Positions 33,450-46,400 are shown, counted from the stretch's first letter. The stretch: DNA of 64,000 bases from Porphyra umbilicalis (GCA_002049455.2 KV918927.1:1-64000), one strand, 5' to 3'. Made by a program: numbers and translations. Notes: generated by a model not told the origin, from the sequence alone.

Positions 33450-34725
33450 TCCGTGCCTCTAGGCAGCGCCTCCGACGTACAGTCCACCACCCCCACCACG
33501 GCGCAGCGAGTGCACAGCCCGCGGTTGCAGGGAAACGTGCCGCAGCGGGGCAAGGGGAAGCGCCCGCAGCCCCTCCACAGCAGAGCCGACTCAGCAACAC
33601 GGCATCGCCGCCCGTTGGGGCGGCGACGTAAGCAGCGCCGGCAGCAGTGGACACAGGCACCACCGTGGCCGCCGCCACTGGCACAGAGGCCTGAACTGCG
33701 CCGCGCTCGCGTTACGGTTGAACCACCCCGCAACAGGCGAGCGCACTCCGTCAACAGGGTGTCTGCAACCCCCCACCATCGCCGGCCGGCCGGCCGGCGC
33801 GCCGTCGACGTGGCACCGCTTGGCCGCCGGCGCTCCAAAGGGGCGTTGCGACCACGGACGTGCCGGCAGGGACATTGGCGCAGGATCGTCGCCGCCGCCG
33901 CCGCCGCCGTCGCCGCCGGGAGAGCGGGGCGTTCGTGGCGGCAGCGTCACTAAACGGCCTCCCGTTTGTGCCGGTGACAAGGCCGGGTGCAGCCCGACGC
34001 CACCGCTGCCCGCCGCCGCAGGCGCCGGGAAAAGGGGAGGGAATGGCGACAGCAGCGGGAGTCGGCCGAGTTTGTCAACGTCGCCCGGCGGCGGCTGAGC
34101 GCGGCCGGTGGGCGGAAGGCAGGGGGACGGTGACGACAGGCCGTTCTCCCCGCCGCCGTGGCGTCTGGAGCAGCGGCATGGGCGGGGCGTGCCGCATGGG
34201 GGGTGCCGGCGCCGCCGCCGCCGCCACCGCGGGCGCCGCCGCTGGCCGTTGACTGCGCCGCGGCGTTGGAGGCACCGCGACCGTGTGGCGACGCGCCGCT
34301 GCCGCCGTGGCCCGGCTACAGCGGCCACGGGGCGAGAAAGGGCTCCCCCGCGACGTGAAGCGAGCGCGCCGCGGCGGCATTGCTGGGTCGCGCCGGGCGG
34401 CCTCCGCTACCCTACCGTCTTTTCGACGGCCGCGGAGGCTCCGCACGGGCCGCCCTCTCCTCGCTTGCAGCCCCCCTCGCGTCCTTTCTGCCAAGGACAG
34501 CCTGGGCGGCCTACAGGCAGGCCGCCGCTAGCGCCGCCAGCGGGACGACGGCCCCCGCTGCGCGGTGCGCCAACGCCGGCGGCGATAGCCTGTTGGAACA
34601 GAGCCAGGCTGAGGCTAGCGCACGTGAGTATTTGCCCCTGCCCCCAGACGGCACCGGGCTCTCAGCCGCACAGCAGCTACCGAATGCCGCGACTGCCCGG
34701 GTCAAGGACTGACAATGGTACCTAG
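33450..34725. repeat. GC-rich low-complexity DNA, no convincing gene
   Basis: Rich in GCC/CGC triplets with frames of 100-245 codons open on both strands, all Ala/Pro/Arg/Gly-biased and mutually overlapping. No motif seen in any of them. Confidence 0.5.
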
Positions 34726-34730
34726 GGGGG

Positions 34731-35055
34731 TGTTGTTTGTCCTGGGTGTTTAGGCCCTGCCCGTTCGCGGCCACGTGCGGGAGAGGGCCTGCGGGAGGAG
34801 TAGGGGGCCGGCACCAGGACGGTGCCTGTCTGATACCTGTCGGCCGTGGGCGGCAGTGCCAGCAAGACAGAGCGCTACTGCGTGTGTGTGTGCTGGACGA
34901 ACAAGTGCGCGCCTGAGTGCGTACATATGAAGCCGAGCTCGGGGCTTCCCCCCGGGCGCAGATTAAAGGCGACCGACGATCTATCTTCTCGACTCCTCCC
35001 CGTGGGGAGCGCGCGAGCCAAGGGCACGCGCGATATTGAAGCGGTTACGCCAACA
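34731..35055 (+). repeat. 5' LTR of the copia relic
   Basis: 325 bp beginning TGTTG and ending CAACA, the inverted pair expected at LTR ends. It is immediately followed by GGTGATGGCCCCAG, a diverged version of the primer-binding site seen in the other two copia elements here. No second copy of this LTR lies in the window, so the boundary rests on the ends and the adjacent primer site. Confidence 0.5.
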
Positions 35056-37307
35056 GGTGATGGCCCCAGTCGAGCCACTGTGCGCACTGTACGGTCTACC
35101 AGTAAGCTCGTGGGCGTGTTGCACTGCCCGGAAAGAACACCCGGGATGTACAAGCGTCGCGGCGACGACGCCGGACGACACGCCGGAGCTGGTCGAGGCC
35201 TCTGAGGCAGCAGCACGACCGGTGAGGACACCGGAGCGGGCCGCAGCGGCGCCCGCGTTCGCGAACGACCCTGGCAGCACGGTGTCCGCGCACCAGCCAC
35301 GCAACTAGCACGGCGTGGTGGTCGCGGGAGTGATGGTCAAACCAGCCGCGTGCAAGGATCCCCCCCTGAGCGAGGGTGACCGCCTGACAAGGGACTTGCC
35401 TCCTGGGCTCGTCGGGCCACGGGCCTTCCGCCGAATACGGCGACATGGCCTCGTCTGGCAGGGATTTTTGCACGCGCCTCGGCCAAGTAGGACGTCGATA
35501 TGTACAAGAGCTGGAGTCACGAGATGGAGTACCTGCTGCGACTTCAGGGCCTGAGGCGCCTTGTCGTGCCATTGGATCCTCCCGACGCGGAAGGCAAAAT
35601 CTCGACGCTGGAGACGACCGGGATGTATCTGCGGTCAGGCCTGCAGTTAACGGCTTCCGGTTCAACGGGGCCCCGTGGGGGACCGGCGCGCGCGCCGCAA
35701 GGCGCACCGCGAAATGCGCTGCCACTGGTGTCGCAAGGTGGGGCACGTGCAACGCTTCTTTCCGACCAGGCAGGGCAAAGGCAAGGCCAATGGTCAGGCT
35801 TTGCCTAAGAGCCCGCCCCCCGGGTCATCGTCCTCATCTTCCTCCGTAGAGAAGGAGGTGGGGACGGCCGGGCTAGCCAAACTCTCCATCGAGTCGGGAA
35901 GAGATAAGGAGGAGTATGACATGTTGGCCCGCCATGTGCCCCTGCCGGACGATACCGAGACCGACGGTGAAGTCACATGGGCTGTGGACAGCGAGGCATC
36001 ACACCACATGTGTGAAACGCCAGACAATCTGACGGACGTTCACCCGGGGCGACCAGTGACCATCACGCTGGCGAACAGGGCAACCACGCGGGCAACAACG
36101 CGCGGGACGGCCGTCCTGCGGGTGAACGGCACGCGGCTGACGATGCGAAATGTGTTGGTGGTGCCTCTTATGGGCATGCCCCTGTTCTCGGCTCGCACGG
36201 CGTCGCGTGCCCGGTATACAACGGATTTTACCGACTGTGGTGTGCGGGTGCATCCAGACGGGTAGAATATTGCGTGGGGCAAGACATCGGGTGGCATCTT
36301 TGTCCTCCGGGGGCATCCGATTACGCCGCGCCGCGGTAAAGCGCTGGCGGCGCTCGGAGGGCCGGAGGACCCGGCAGAGGCGGATGCAGCGGATGAGAGC
36401 GAGAAGCAACACGCCCTGCTGGTCACGGCGGCTGTGACTGAGCGAGCGCAGCGAGACGGGGTTCACTCAACGGCTGGCCTGTGGCACCGCCGGTATGGGC
36501 ACCTCTTCATCGATGGGTTGCGCCGCACGCAGGCGGCTGATGACGGCATGGACCTGACGCGGTCTTCTTTGGCGACATTGAATGGTTACCCATGTGCGCC
36601 ATGCAGCATGAGCAAGATGGTGCGCGCACCCTATGTGGCATCGGACCGGGAGCCCGAGCGCGTGTAGCAGTTCGTACACTCTGACTTTGTCGGTCCTATG
36701 TCGGTCCCGACTGCCCAAAGGCAACGCTACATTATTGGCGCGGTGGATGCCTACAGCCAGTACAAGGAGCTTGTGCCCATCCACGAGAAAGGGCAGGCCA
36801 AGGACGCCCTCATGCGTGCGCTCAATCACTGTGAGAATGTCACCGGGCATCGCGTCGGGACGCTGCGCACGGACGACGGCAAGGAGTACCGGGGAAAAGC
36901 CTTTGACGCATGGTTAGGGAAAAGGGCATGAAGCACGATTTGTCCGCGTCGTACGCGCACCACCACAACGGTGTCGCGGAACGCTTCAATCGGACGGTGC
37001 AGAAGCGGATCATGGCCGGGCTCACCGATGCGCGGCTGGATCATAGTTTCTGGGGTGAAGCAGCCACGGCAGTCACTCGGGCGCTCAACGACACACCACA
37101 ACGAAGACATACGCTCACGCCCTATGAGATGTTTCACGAGCGCCCCCTTGATGTGTCCTCCATGCGAGTGTTTGGGTGTCGCGCGTAAGCATACGTGCCA
37201 CCGGACATCCGTCGCGATATGGAACCTTGGGCGCTGCCCGCGACGCATCTGGAGTATGTGGAAACGTCGAAGGGCCACCGCGTCCTGATCAGCGGGCGGG
37301 TCTACAT

Positions 37308-37548
37308 CAGGGGTTGTCAGAATACGGTTTCTTGGCCGTATTCGGGCCAGAATACGGATATATTCCGGAATATGTCGCAGAACATTCGTCCATGATTGTC
37401 CATTGAATAAAAAAAGACCACCTACGGGAAGCTCTGGACGTCACTATGTCAATATCCCGAGCTGCTGGCTCAACTTGATGTCGAATATTGTCGTTTTTTT
37501 GCAATTACAGTAGCCCAAGGTATCGGATATGTATCCTGACAACCCCTG
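37308..37548. mobile_element. Short hAT-type MITE, 241 bp, inserted in the copia relic
   Basis: Begins CAGGGGTTGTCAGAATACGG and ends GTATCCTGACAACCCCTG, the same terminal repeats as the 752-753 bp copies. Flanked by GTCTACAT (37300-37307) and GTCTAAAT (37549-37556), an 8-bp target duplication with one mismatch. Internal sequence is rich in ATACGG/CCGTAT and GGATAT words. No coding capacity. It postdates the copia relic it interrupts. Confidence 0.85.
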
Positions 37549-37964
37549 GTCTAAATCCTTTGGGACGTGACCTTTGACGAGCAGACCCGTAGGTCGGGGG
37601 AGCGTTCGGACGCCCCAGCGACCGTAGACCCCCAGACGGTGGTGGCAGGGCCCACGTGGGAGACGCGCTCTCCGATTGAGAAGGCGATGTCGGCCGCCCG
37701 CCGGGTCGTTGGTGCGGTGGGCCCGGCCGAAGCCAATAACGGAGATGACATCGCAGAGGACGGAATGACCACCTCGTCGGACGAGACGGACTCGTCAACC
37801 TCCCCTGCTGATGAGGAGGAGGCCGTCAAGCACGCGGCTTCCAATGACTGGGGAGTGACGGACAGCGTCGCGCCGTCCGTGCCGACGGTGTCGCGTCTGC
37901 AGTCTGCGCGGTCCGCTCGCGAAAGGCCAATGGCGCGCGTCACGATGGCTGTGCCGTAGGGCGC

Positions 37965-38880
37965 GCGTCGAACGAGCGGCGGTCGCGGCGGCAATGGGCG
38001 CGCGAGCGGACGGTGGTGCCACCAGTCGGCAGCGCCGCCAACAAAGCGCCGGCACCGTGCCCACGCACGCCTGCGAGGCGGCCACTGTCGACCAGCTACA
38101 GAAAGGGGCTGAGCCGCGCGAGTGCTGCGCGTGGCACCCCCCGCGCCAGGTCTTGCTGAGTCGGCTGGCCAGGCGCCACCAGCGTGACCTCCCAACCCCC
38201 CCCGTCATCCCCTGTCGCGCTTTGTAGGCATGGAGCCAGATTTTGCGCGACGTGGGGGCACAAGGAGGGGGTAGGTCGGTTCGAGCGGCGCCCTTGGCGT
38301 CAAAACGCGCGGGAGGAGCAGCCCGGTTGGCGGCAGCGTGCGAGAGAGAGTGCGCAGCGGCGTGCCCGAAGGCGCAGGCCGCCTCTGAGGCGGCCGTGGA
38401 ATGGCGGGGGGCCGGCAGAGCACAGGCGCGGGCGTGCGTTGCCGCCGCCGCGTGAAGCCGCGGGAGCATGGGGCCCGGCAAACTGGCACACGATGGCGGC
38501 GCCGCAGGCGGCGAGAGCGGGAGGTTGAGCCGGCGTACACCGGCAGGGGAAACGTCAACGGCGGGCGCCCCGCGCACAGGCCCCGCAGCAGATGTCGCAG
38601 CGGCCGCCGACGCAGCCACTTCGCGGCCCGGCACGGCTCGACGAAAGGGGGCGGGTGGCGCGTCGGGACCTGCTCGGGCCGCAGAATGGCCGCCATGGTC
38701 GAGGGGACGGACAACGGCGTCGGAAGAGCGGGGCGGGAATGGGACGGCTGGCGGTGGCGGGGTGTATGGCGGGGGCGGCGGCGGTGGCTTGCGGCCGGCA
38801 AGCCGAGCAGGGTCGTCACCGGCCGGCGGGCGGGGCGTAACTCATCGGGGCCAGATATCTACCAGCTTCAGAATTGTTGA
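37965..38880. repeat. GC-rich low-complexity DNA, no convincing gene
   Basis: Frames up to 279 codons on the minus strand and about 190 on the plus strand overlap one another and are Ala/Arg/Gly-biased. No domain. It begins where the copia relic loses recognisable sequence. Confidence 0.5.
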
Positions 38881-38899
38881 CCGCACTCGACTCCGCTCC

Positions 38900-41130
38900 T
38901 TCAGGCGCCGAGCGGCGACTCCGCCGCCGTCGTCATGCCATTTCTATACCATGTCCGCCCATGACGACGTCGAGACAGATGTGAGTACCGCTCAGGACCT
39001 CTACCCAGGTAGTGCGTCTTGTCTATTTTACGAGAAAAAATGACGTCATGAGCATGAACAGTATGCTAGTTGCATATTTTCAATGATTCATCAGAGAGTT
39101 TTGGCATGTAATCTGACGGTCGCTTTCGACTGTATCTCAACTGAATCTGGATGGACGTGGGGCACCGGAGTTTAACCTCCGTCGTAAACTCCAGTGAGTT
39201 TTGGCGAAAAAAAAATCCGGTCGTTCGACGGTGCTGTACACACCAGGTACACAGGTCGTGGCGCACCGCCATCGGTGCGGTGATGCAACCAGATGTGTGA
39301 TCGTGCGATTGCATTGTTGGTGAGTGAGAGTGTTCGGGGCATCGGTGTGCGTGCAGCATACTGTGGCGTGTATAGGAAGGAGGGGCAGGAGAGAGAGCGG
39401 CGAACGCGACGATGACCCGTGGTGACAGACAGCATTGCGGGAGACAAATGTAAAGGCGAGGGAGCACACGCCAAGCTGAGAAGCAGGGGCCTACCGCGAA
39501 GTGGCCGGAGCGTGCCGCTCAGCAGGTGCGGCTACCGTACCAATGAGAACAATCACACACCCAAGGATGAGGACAGGGAGGCTGTGCTGTGGCTCGCAGT
39601 GTTTCCGCACAGACAAGCATCACTCTGAGTGCGTAATAAACATACTGTGTGGAAAGAGGTGGAGAGCGGGGCGGCGTTGGCTGGGGTTGTTCTGGGGGTC
39701 GGCATCGCGGCCCCAACGACGTGAGTGGTGCTGGTAAAAACAAAAGATCGCAGGGATGAGGATGGTCAGCGTAGATGGGTAGGACGGGCAAAGGACACCA
39801 CGCGGCAATGCAGCACGTGTTCCAGGCCGCAAAGTTACCCGCTGGATGTGATCACCTGAATTGCTGTGAGGGAGGCTGCAAGGCGGCCCCCAATGTACGG
39901 AATCGGGTGTTACCAGTACGTATTCCGGCCGTGCCACCCCCCAGGGGAGCCCCGCAGGCTCGAAACGTGGTCGGAATGCACCTCCGATGTAGAGTCATCT
40001 CGACTCGGGCCCGAAGGTATATCCCGAGAATACCATCGGGGACGGTCAAGAACTCCTCTCTCGCGACGGTATCGGCGCAACGTGGCACAATGTACAGTCG
40101 ATTGACCGTCAAATCGACCGTCAAGTAACATGCCATAACTCTATATTGTTAGCAAAGCTTCTAGTAGGGATTCATTCGTTCTCTCAACGCTCAGGCAGCC
40201 ACGTTGTATGGATTAAATGACCCTCAAGAACGATTCCACGCATTAAGGCGCATGAAGAAAGAATTTTTTCTGCTGTTTCAGGCATGTTTTGGCCATGATA
40301 AGCTATTGACCTGGTCTCTGCGGCATGAGTTCTCAGAAAAAAGAATAGGCCCTCAAAGGGTCCTGAAGGGATGCCATACGCCTCGCTCTTTCTCTGTGCC
40401 TCGAGAACCTCCCCGTTTTTTCCGTCTCTGCCGATCCGGAACGGACCCTGACCAATTCGGGATACTGACACCGAACTCTTGTACTTGTATTAGCTGTGGT
40501 ACTCGAGTCGCTTTCCAGATCTTGTGCCTGGAACTCGTCTTTCTCGAAATGGAAACGGGTCCGTCCTTTTCGCGGCTGCAGGCCATAGATTGACGCCAGG
40601 TGTGCCTCCCCCCCCCTCCTGTATTTCGATACGACTGGCGCCACCTGACCCACGAAACCGCATGGGACGCCTGCCTCTGATGCAATGCTTTTTCGAAGCT
40701 GGGGGGGTGGGAAGGGGCGGGGTTGACGGTTGCCAGGCTGCGCGAGCAGCGGCGTGCCGTTTCCCCCTTCCCCCCCCCACCCTTCCGCACCCTTTAGTGA
40801 TATATCCAGCCCGTTTTTCACTCGCCTGATACCCCACCAGGCAGGTGTCCCAAGAACTAGCAACGGACGGGACAATCTGACGTTTTACGAGCCTTTCTGG
40901 CGGGCGGGACGCGTCCACCCAGAGACTTGCAATCGCGTGTCAAATGCCTCCTCCAGGCTTGGGCAGGCGCAATCCGCCGCACGCGTCGCACCAACGAAAC
41001 CTTTATGCCAAATTGAGAGCCCTGGGCGAAGCATGGATTTGGTTGGTTTTAAGAAATGGACGCTTTTACAACTGCGCCTCACATTAAAGCTATTGTAGCG
41101 TACCAATTGTGACAGACAATAATGCAAACA
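38900..41130. other. No recognisable gene in about 2.2 kb
   Basis: Moderate-GC sequence. The longest frame is 180 codons on the minus strand (40875-40333) and overlaps a 130-codon plus frame. Neither has a motif I know. Short words such as GTCGATTGACCGTCAAATCGACCGTCAAG near 40090 repeat locally but do not define an element. Confidence 0.4.
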
Positions 41131-41140
41131 AGATTCAAGT

Positions 41141-42178
41141 TCACTTGTCATCTGACATCGCCATGTCGTCCCCATCCGAGCCCGAATAAGGTTCGGAATT
41201 CACCTCATCCTCCACCAGTCCCCCAGCCTCCTCCACAGCCTCATCAAAAGCAACCTGCACGTCTTCGCGCATCACCCCAACGTCGCGATACCACTCCTCC
41301 ATCTGGATGGCATGGTCCTCTCAGCGGCTTCAGACGTCTGCAGTGATCTTGGCAAACTCGATGTCCACCAACGATTTGAGCGCCGCCATAGTGAAGTCTA
41401 CATTGGCGCGTTTCAGGGCCATGTTGACGGTCCCCCAAACCATCTCAATCGGATTCAGCTCCGGATGGGCGACGGGTGAAATCGGGATCTTGACGTTGAA
41501 GCGCCGTGCGAGATCTTGAACCTGGTACCGTGGAGCCGGTCGATACTTATCTGCTGCCTCCTTCATATCCGCCTTTGTCTCCAGCTGCCGCCAATCTTGG
41601 GATAACCAGGAAGTCGGCACTGCATCTTGCCGTACGAGCCACTCCGCAAATTCCGCCTTTTTCATCTTAGTTGAAGCTGGGCGCGCATCGTTTGTCAGCG
41701 AGAGGTGCTAGGGCGCCCGATCAATCACAAGTACGCCGTCCGCGATCTTGTGAAGGCATCATCCTCCAGCTATTTCAGCCAGGTGGGTCCGCTCATTTCG
41801 TCGTGGTAGTCGCCCGTACTCTTTTTCCCGACAAACGGGAGGCCAGCAACTTCCAGCAAGCCCGTCTCTCGTGAGCCGACGTGGGCGATGATGATACGCC
41901 CGCCCTTTTCCCACGGCTGGTCCTATGGCAAGCGCAGGCTTCAGTTGTTCCAGCTACGGTAGATCGACATGTTTTTGTTGGCCCACGTTTAGTCAATGAA
42001 GTAGATGACCTTGCCGCTCGACCGGTACTGCAGCAGCGTACCAATGACGTCCTCCCGCTGGCGGATCACAAATGGCTTCTCCCGCGCCACATCATAATAG
42101 TTGGGCCCCTTCGAGAAGGTGAATCCAATATCCTGCATGGCTCGAAAGAGTGTCGTGCGCGACCACGAGTAGGGGACC
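41141..42178 (-). pseudogene. Second mariner-like DDE transposase, heavily nonsense-mutated
   Basis: Minus-strand coding can be followed from about 42178 (VPYSWSRTTLFRAMQDIGFT) to a stop at 41141-41143 (SDGDDMAMSDDK). Catalytic positions: first Asp in GKVIYFID followed by TWANKN, second in LVIDRAP-like sequence (one base away, frame changed near 41770), third in HPELNPIEMVWGTVNMALKR. Stop codons replace residues that the family consensus, as I remember it, has as Trp: after NMSIYRSWNN (TGA), SLRLP (TAG), PTWLK (TAG), ITADV (TGA at 41330-41332), plus TGA at 41321-41323. A TAA sits just after the first Asp. One small frameshift. The C-terminal acidic tail is typical. The N-terminal helix-turn-helix is missing or unrecognisable beyond 42178. 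Confidence 0.7.
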
Positions 42179-42179
42179 T

Positions 42180-42950
42180 GTCCACCGCCACGCGCCTCCC
42201 CCCCACGCCACCGGCCTCCCCGATGCCGAGACCCGCGCTGGTGGCCGGCGAGGCCCGCACCCCCGTCATCGGGCCAGCCCCGTCCTCCGCCCGCGCACCC
42301 GCGCGTGACGCTTCAGCGTCCATCGCCAAATTCTCGCCACTCGGCTCGCACCCACCAGCGCCACTCCCCGCCGCGCCCTCCTGACTAGTCGTCAACACGT
42401 GCAAGGTGCTATCGAGCGTGGGCAGCATCTTGTTTCGATACTGCTGGTAGATTTCAGCCAGGACGTGCGTGTTCTCTTTCGGTGGAATGCGCTGCCGGGA
42501 TTTACGGCGCTCTGGGGTCCCGTCGGGGCGCGTGCGCTCCGCGGCACCCGACACACTCACGCAGGAAACCGTGCGGCAGGGGGCGCCGTCAGCGGCGGAA
42601 GCAGGTCGAGGTGGCTGCAGCTGTAGACAGGGGCGGGGGCGGCACGGGCCGGCGGCGGCGAAAAAATCGGGCGCCGGTGGTAGCGGGCTGTGACGACACC
42701 GGCAGCGACTGGCGACGGCGGCGGTGGCAGCCGGAGGCGGCGACGGCGTCAGAAAGGGGCGGCCGTGAAGCGGTGGCAGCGTCAGCCCGGGACGGCAGCA
42801 GCAAGGGACCGCGGCAGCGGAGGACGGTGGTAGTGAGGAGGAAGTAGCAACCGCTGTGGGGGGGGAAGCAGCGAGGTGCTGCGGCAGCCACTGGCGGCAG
42901 CCATCCAAGCGCCGCGGGTAGCTCTCATACAGCGGGGGGGGCCGGCATTA
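42180..42950. repeat. Low-complexity GC-rich DNA upstream of the mariner-like gene
   Basis: A 280-codon minus frame runs through Pro/Ala/Ser-rich sequence. One short segment looks natural (NTHVLAEIYQQYRNKMLPTL, about 42470-42410) and may be an N-terminal piece of the transposase gene. The rest is CGG/GGC repeats. Confidence 0.35.
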
Positions 42951-43257
42951 TCATCTGCTTTAGAGGAATGCCCCAGGAAGGCTTCGTTTCGATGGTGCCC
43001 GACCACCACATCGAAAAAGGTTACTACAAAAGAGGAGAGCAGCCCGCGTTTGCAATGTGACGTTGTGTATTTAATCGATGAGCTGCAGACAAAAACGAAA
43101 ATCCGGAATGTCCAGAAGTGGGTAAGAATCAGTACAGAGAGTGCCCTTGCATGTACCAACAAACAATGGTTGTGCGCAAAAGCGCGCGAACGCTCCGACC
43201 CGGGGGGGGGGGAGGAAGGCGAAAAAACAGCGGATGTGGGGAGCCGGGGAGCAGCAA

Positions 43258-43409
43258 CGGGAGACGCGGGCGGCGTCGCCTTATGCCGGCTGGGGGTGGA
43301 CTCGGGCGGCCGACGCGTGTGGCTACGCGCTGGCTGCTGCTCGAGGCAGCAGGTGCCGCCGGGAAATGGATCTCCGGCGGAATCCGATCCCACAGCTTAA
43401 TCCCCGGTG
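43258..43409. repeat. 152-bp direct repeat, left copy
   Basis: Matches 51266-51417 in the same orientation at a spacing of 8,008 bp with only a handful of differences. On the minus strand both copies begin the same reading frame (MGSDSAGDPFPGGTCC), so each looks like the 5' start of the LINE ORF1. The left copy then diverges into unrelated sequence, which suggests a truncated second element lying head-to-tail. Confidence 0.75.
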
Positions 43410-43468
43410 TTGCTTTTAATCGGTCCCGGACCCAAAGCCCGCCGACTGCACTCTAGGGGTCAGCCCCT

Positions 43469-46400
43469 TCATGCGAAAAGTGAGCCACCAGTGACGGGGC
43501 CGCCAGTGGAATCCCCCCCATCCGTAAATAATTCGCAACCCCGACCAAAAAAATCCGCGCATTCCACCGCCAAAAACTCAGCGACACATTGGTCAGCAAC
43601 CCGGAAAGGGCCTCCCTGAGGTTCTCCTCCCCCGGCGCCGAGGCTAAGAAAGACGCCGTGGCCGGGCCAAGCCCCCCGCTCGCCTCTCACACCAGTAGTG
43701 ATAAGGTGTGGGGCGGGTCGCCAGAACGAAGGTACGGCGTGTACTTGCCGACCTTCTCCGCCTCGCGCACCCGGGCAGCCCTAGGCACGCGGGGAGAGCC
43801 CGCCGTGCGGGAGACGTGGATGGCCGCCGTCCCGGCGACTACCGATCAGGGGTTGTCATGGATATATCCCTGAGGAATATATCCATGCATTATATCCGTA
43901 TCCACTTCGGATACGCGCCGGGGACGCATATTCTAAATGTATTATGAGAAAGTGAAAAGAGGATATATCCATCCTGTCCGACAAAAATTGCAAGATTATA
44001 TCAGATCCGTATTCAAGATATAAGAGGCAGGATACAGGGATATATAAGATTATTAAACTTCTTGGGCCGACAGAACTCCGGTACAACGCGGTGCACCTCT
44101 CCTTACCCAGTCCGACCATCGGGAGATTCATGTGCAAGCATGTTGCAGCGACAAGTGGCTATCCCGCCCGACCCGGAAGAAACCGTTCAAGCACGCGAAT
44201 CGGCGCGCTTGCGATATCAGCAAAGTGTGACACGAGTTTCAGAACGGTCTATCTGACGACCGTTTACAAAAACGGCGGGGAACTGCCTGGACCGCGCCCG
44301 TTGGGGCGCACACATCAAATGTGAATATCAAGTCGTACTTGACGTCCATTTAGCACTCAGCAAGTGCCTGAATGGCGTCTTTCTCTGGCCTAAATTGTGC
44401 GGCCGGACGGACTTGTAGGAATATAATCGGATACGATAATCGTTCTCAGATACGGATATAATCTACGTAATAATCTGGTTTCGGAGGCAGATATCCGCAT
44501 CCGGATCTTAGTTAAGCGATTTATCCGTAATCAGATACACCGCATCGGCGTGAATCCGTATCCTATTTCCCCTCGAAATGCATATCCTGACAACCCCTGC
44601 TACCGACACGTCCCCCCTCAGCGGCGCTCCCGACGCCAGTCGCGTCGCCCGCAGGTCCGGGCGCAGCGCGGTCGATTGCTCCCCAGTGGGGGGAGGCGGC
44701 TCTGCCACGACCCCCAACCACCTCGGGTCTGCGCGCAGCACCGTGGCGACCCGCTGCAGCACCGATGTGTGGCGGAAGGTGCGCAGCGGGACGCTCCTCG
44801 GGCACCCGCCCAACCAGTGGGAGCCAAGCGGGTCTGCGAGCACGCCGCAGCGGCACTCACGGGGGAAGGCCTGTGGCACGGGGGCGATCCCCACCCACAG
44901 CTGCACGGCCGCCACCATCTCAGCGCCCTTCGTGGCGCCGCGCAGCGGGCCGCCGCACGGCAGCCGGTTCAGCCACAGCCCGGAGCCGTGGCCGCAGCAG
45001 GCGTCCCAGCGCGCGCGTGCCGCCAGCGATAGCGGCGCCCACATGCCTCGCGCCGGCGCCAGGTGTGCCGCCTGCGCCAGCTGCCGCTGCGTGAGCCGCG
45101 TCGGTGCCGCAAGCATCGACCCTCAGCTGTCCGGGACGCCGACCAGCCACAGGAGGTTGGCCGCACCGAGTGCGCGCCGGGCCACTGGCGGCACCTGGTG
45201 GGCACCGTCGGCCGACGACAGCAGCTGGACGACGCGCACGAGGGCGTCGCGACCGGCCGACGTCAGGGCCAAAAGATGCTCCATCCTGATCCCTGACGGG
45301 CCGGGCGCCTTGCCTCGTGCCGCCGACCGGCTGGTGGCGACCACCGTCTCCGCCGCAAGTCGTCGCGGCTCCGTCCCGGCACGCGCCTCCCCGAACACAT
45401 TGGCCTTCTCCAGCTCAACAGGGAAGGCGGCGGCCAGCGAGTCGGCTGTCGCCAGCTCTGGTGTCGCTGCGGGGAAGAGGGAGCTCGTCTTGGCGCGCAC
45501 CTCGTCGGTCTCCGCGGCCACGGGCTGCCCGGTGAGCGTCTGCACGCACCCCCGCAGCTGTCCGTGGGCGAGGCGACGCAGCGCCCGGCACTGCCGCTTG
45601 GTGGGGCTCGCCCCCCCCCCCGCCACCGCCCCCCCCGCCGCCGGCACGTCGGCCGCCTTCGCGTCGTGCGCGGAAGCACGACAGCCTGGCAGCTGGCGCC
45701 ACACCCCCGCGTCCCGATCCGCGAGCGCATCAGCAAAGCTGCCGTCGAGGAGAGCGTCGAGGCGCGCCGCCCGCGAGAGAGGCTTGGGGCCGGGGGCGCG
45801 CCCGACGCCCCGATCGGGGACGTGTAAAAGCACTAAGGGAACGAGGAGGAGCCAGAGCCAGGCGTGGGCGTGCTCTGGGGCGCGGAGCACCGACCGGAAC
45901 ATGTCCGCGCCCAGCGCACCCCATCCCTCAACAAACAAACGCGGAACGGTCCCCTGCGTCTGCGCTCACGACGCAACGAGCGGGGCCCAGTCGGCATCCG
46001 CCGGCGCGGCGGCCTGTAGAAGCGCGCCGCGCCGGCGGACCCAATCCCCTTAGTCCGCCGTGAAGAGCGGCGGCGGCGGGGAATCGGGGTCCACCGGTGG
46101 CGAGGAGGAAGGCGACGGAGGCGGCAGAGGCGGAGGCGGCGGCGGCAGTGCAGACGACGGCGGTGGTGTGGAAGGCGGCGTCGGGGTACGCGACGGCGAG
46201 GACGGAGGTGAAGGCGGGGGGCCGCTGGCCGAAGCAGTCCCCGCGGCCGGTGCGGGCGTCGCGTTCACCGGCGCGCCGGACGCCGAGGGCGGTGGGGCCG
46301 GCGGCGGCGGCGGCGCGGCCGCGGCCACCGGCAGGGCGTCGCCCGCCTTGCACTTGCGCACTTGCATGGCGAGCGGTGACGAGCCGGAGCGGGGCTTTCG

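Larger units (their letters stand above)
34731..37960 (+). mobile_element. Ty1/copia relic, broken, 3' part missing
   Basis: A virus-like LTR retroelement fossil. The 5' LTR is at 34731-35055. It is followed by a gag region with a degraded CCHC knuckle (about 35720), an aspartic-protease region (AVDSEASHHMCETP-like, about 35980), a GAG-pre-integrase region (about 36480), integrase core (about 36670-37180) and the integrase C-terminal end (about 37560-37960). Reverse transcriptase, RNase H and the 3' LTR are not present; the element stops against low-complexity DNA. It is clearly broken, with several interruptions as well as a later 241-bp hAT insertion. It is older than the copia element at 58-63 kb. 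Confidence 0.8.

Noticed and set aside
37795-38819. Minus-strand frames of 204-279 codons
   Set aside because: Ala/Arg/Pro-biased, overlapping and without motifs, in low-complexity DNA beyond the copia relic.
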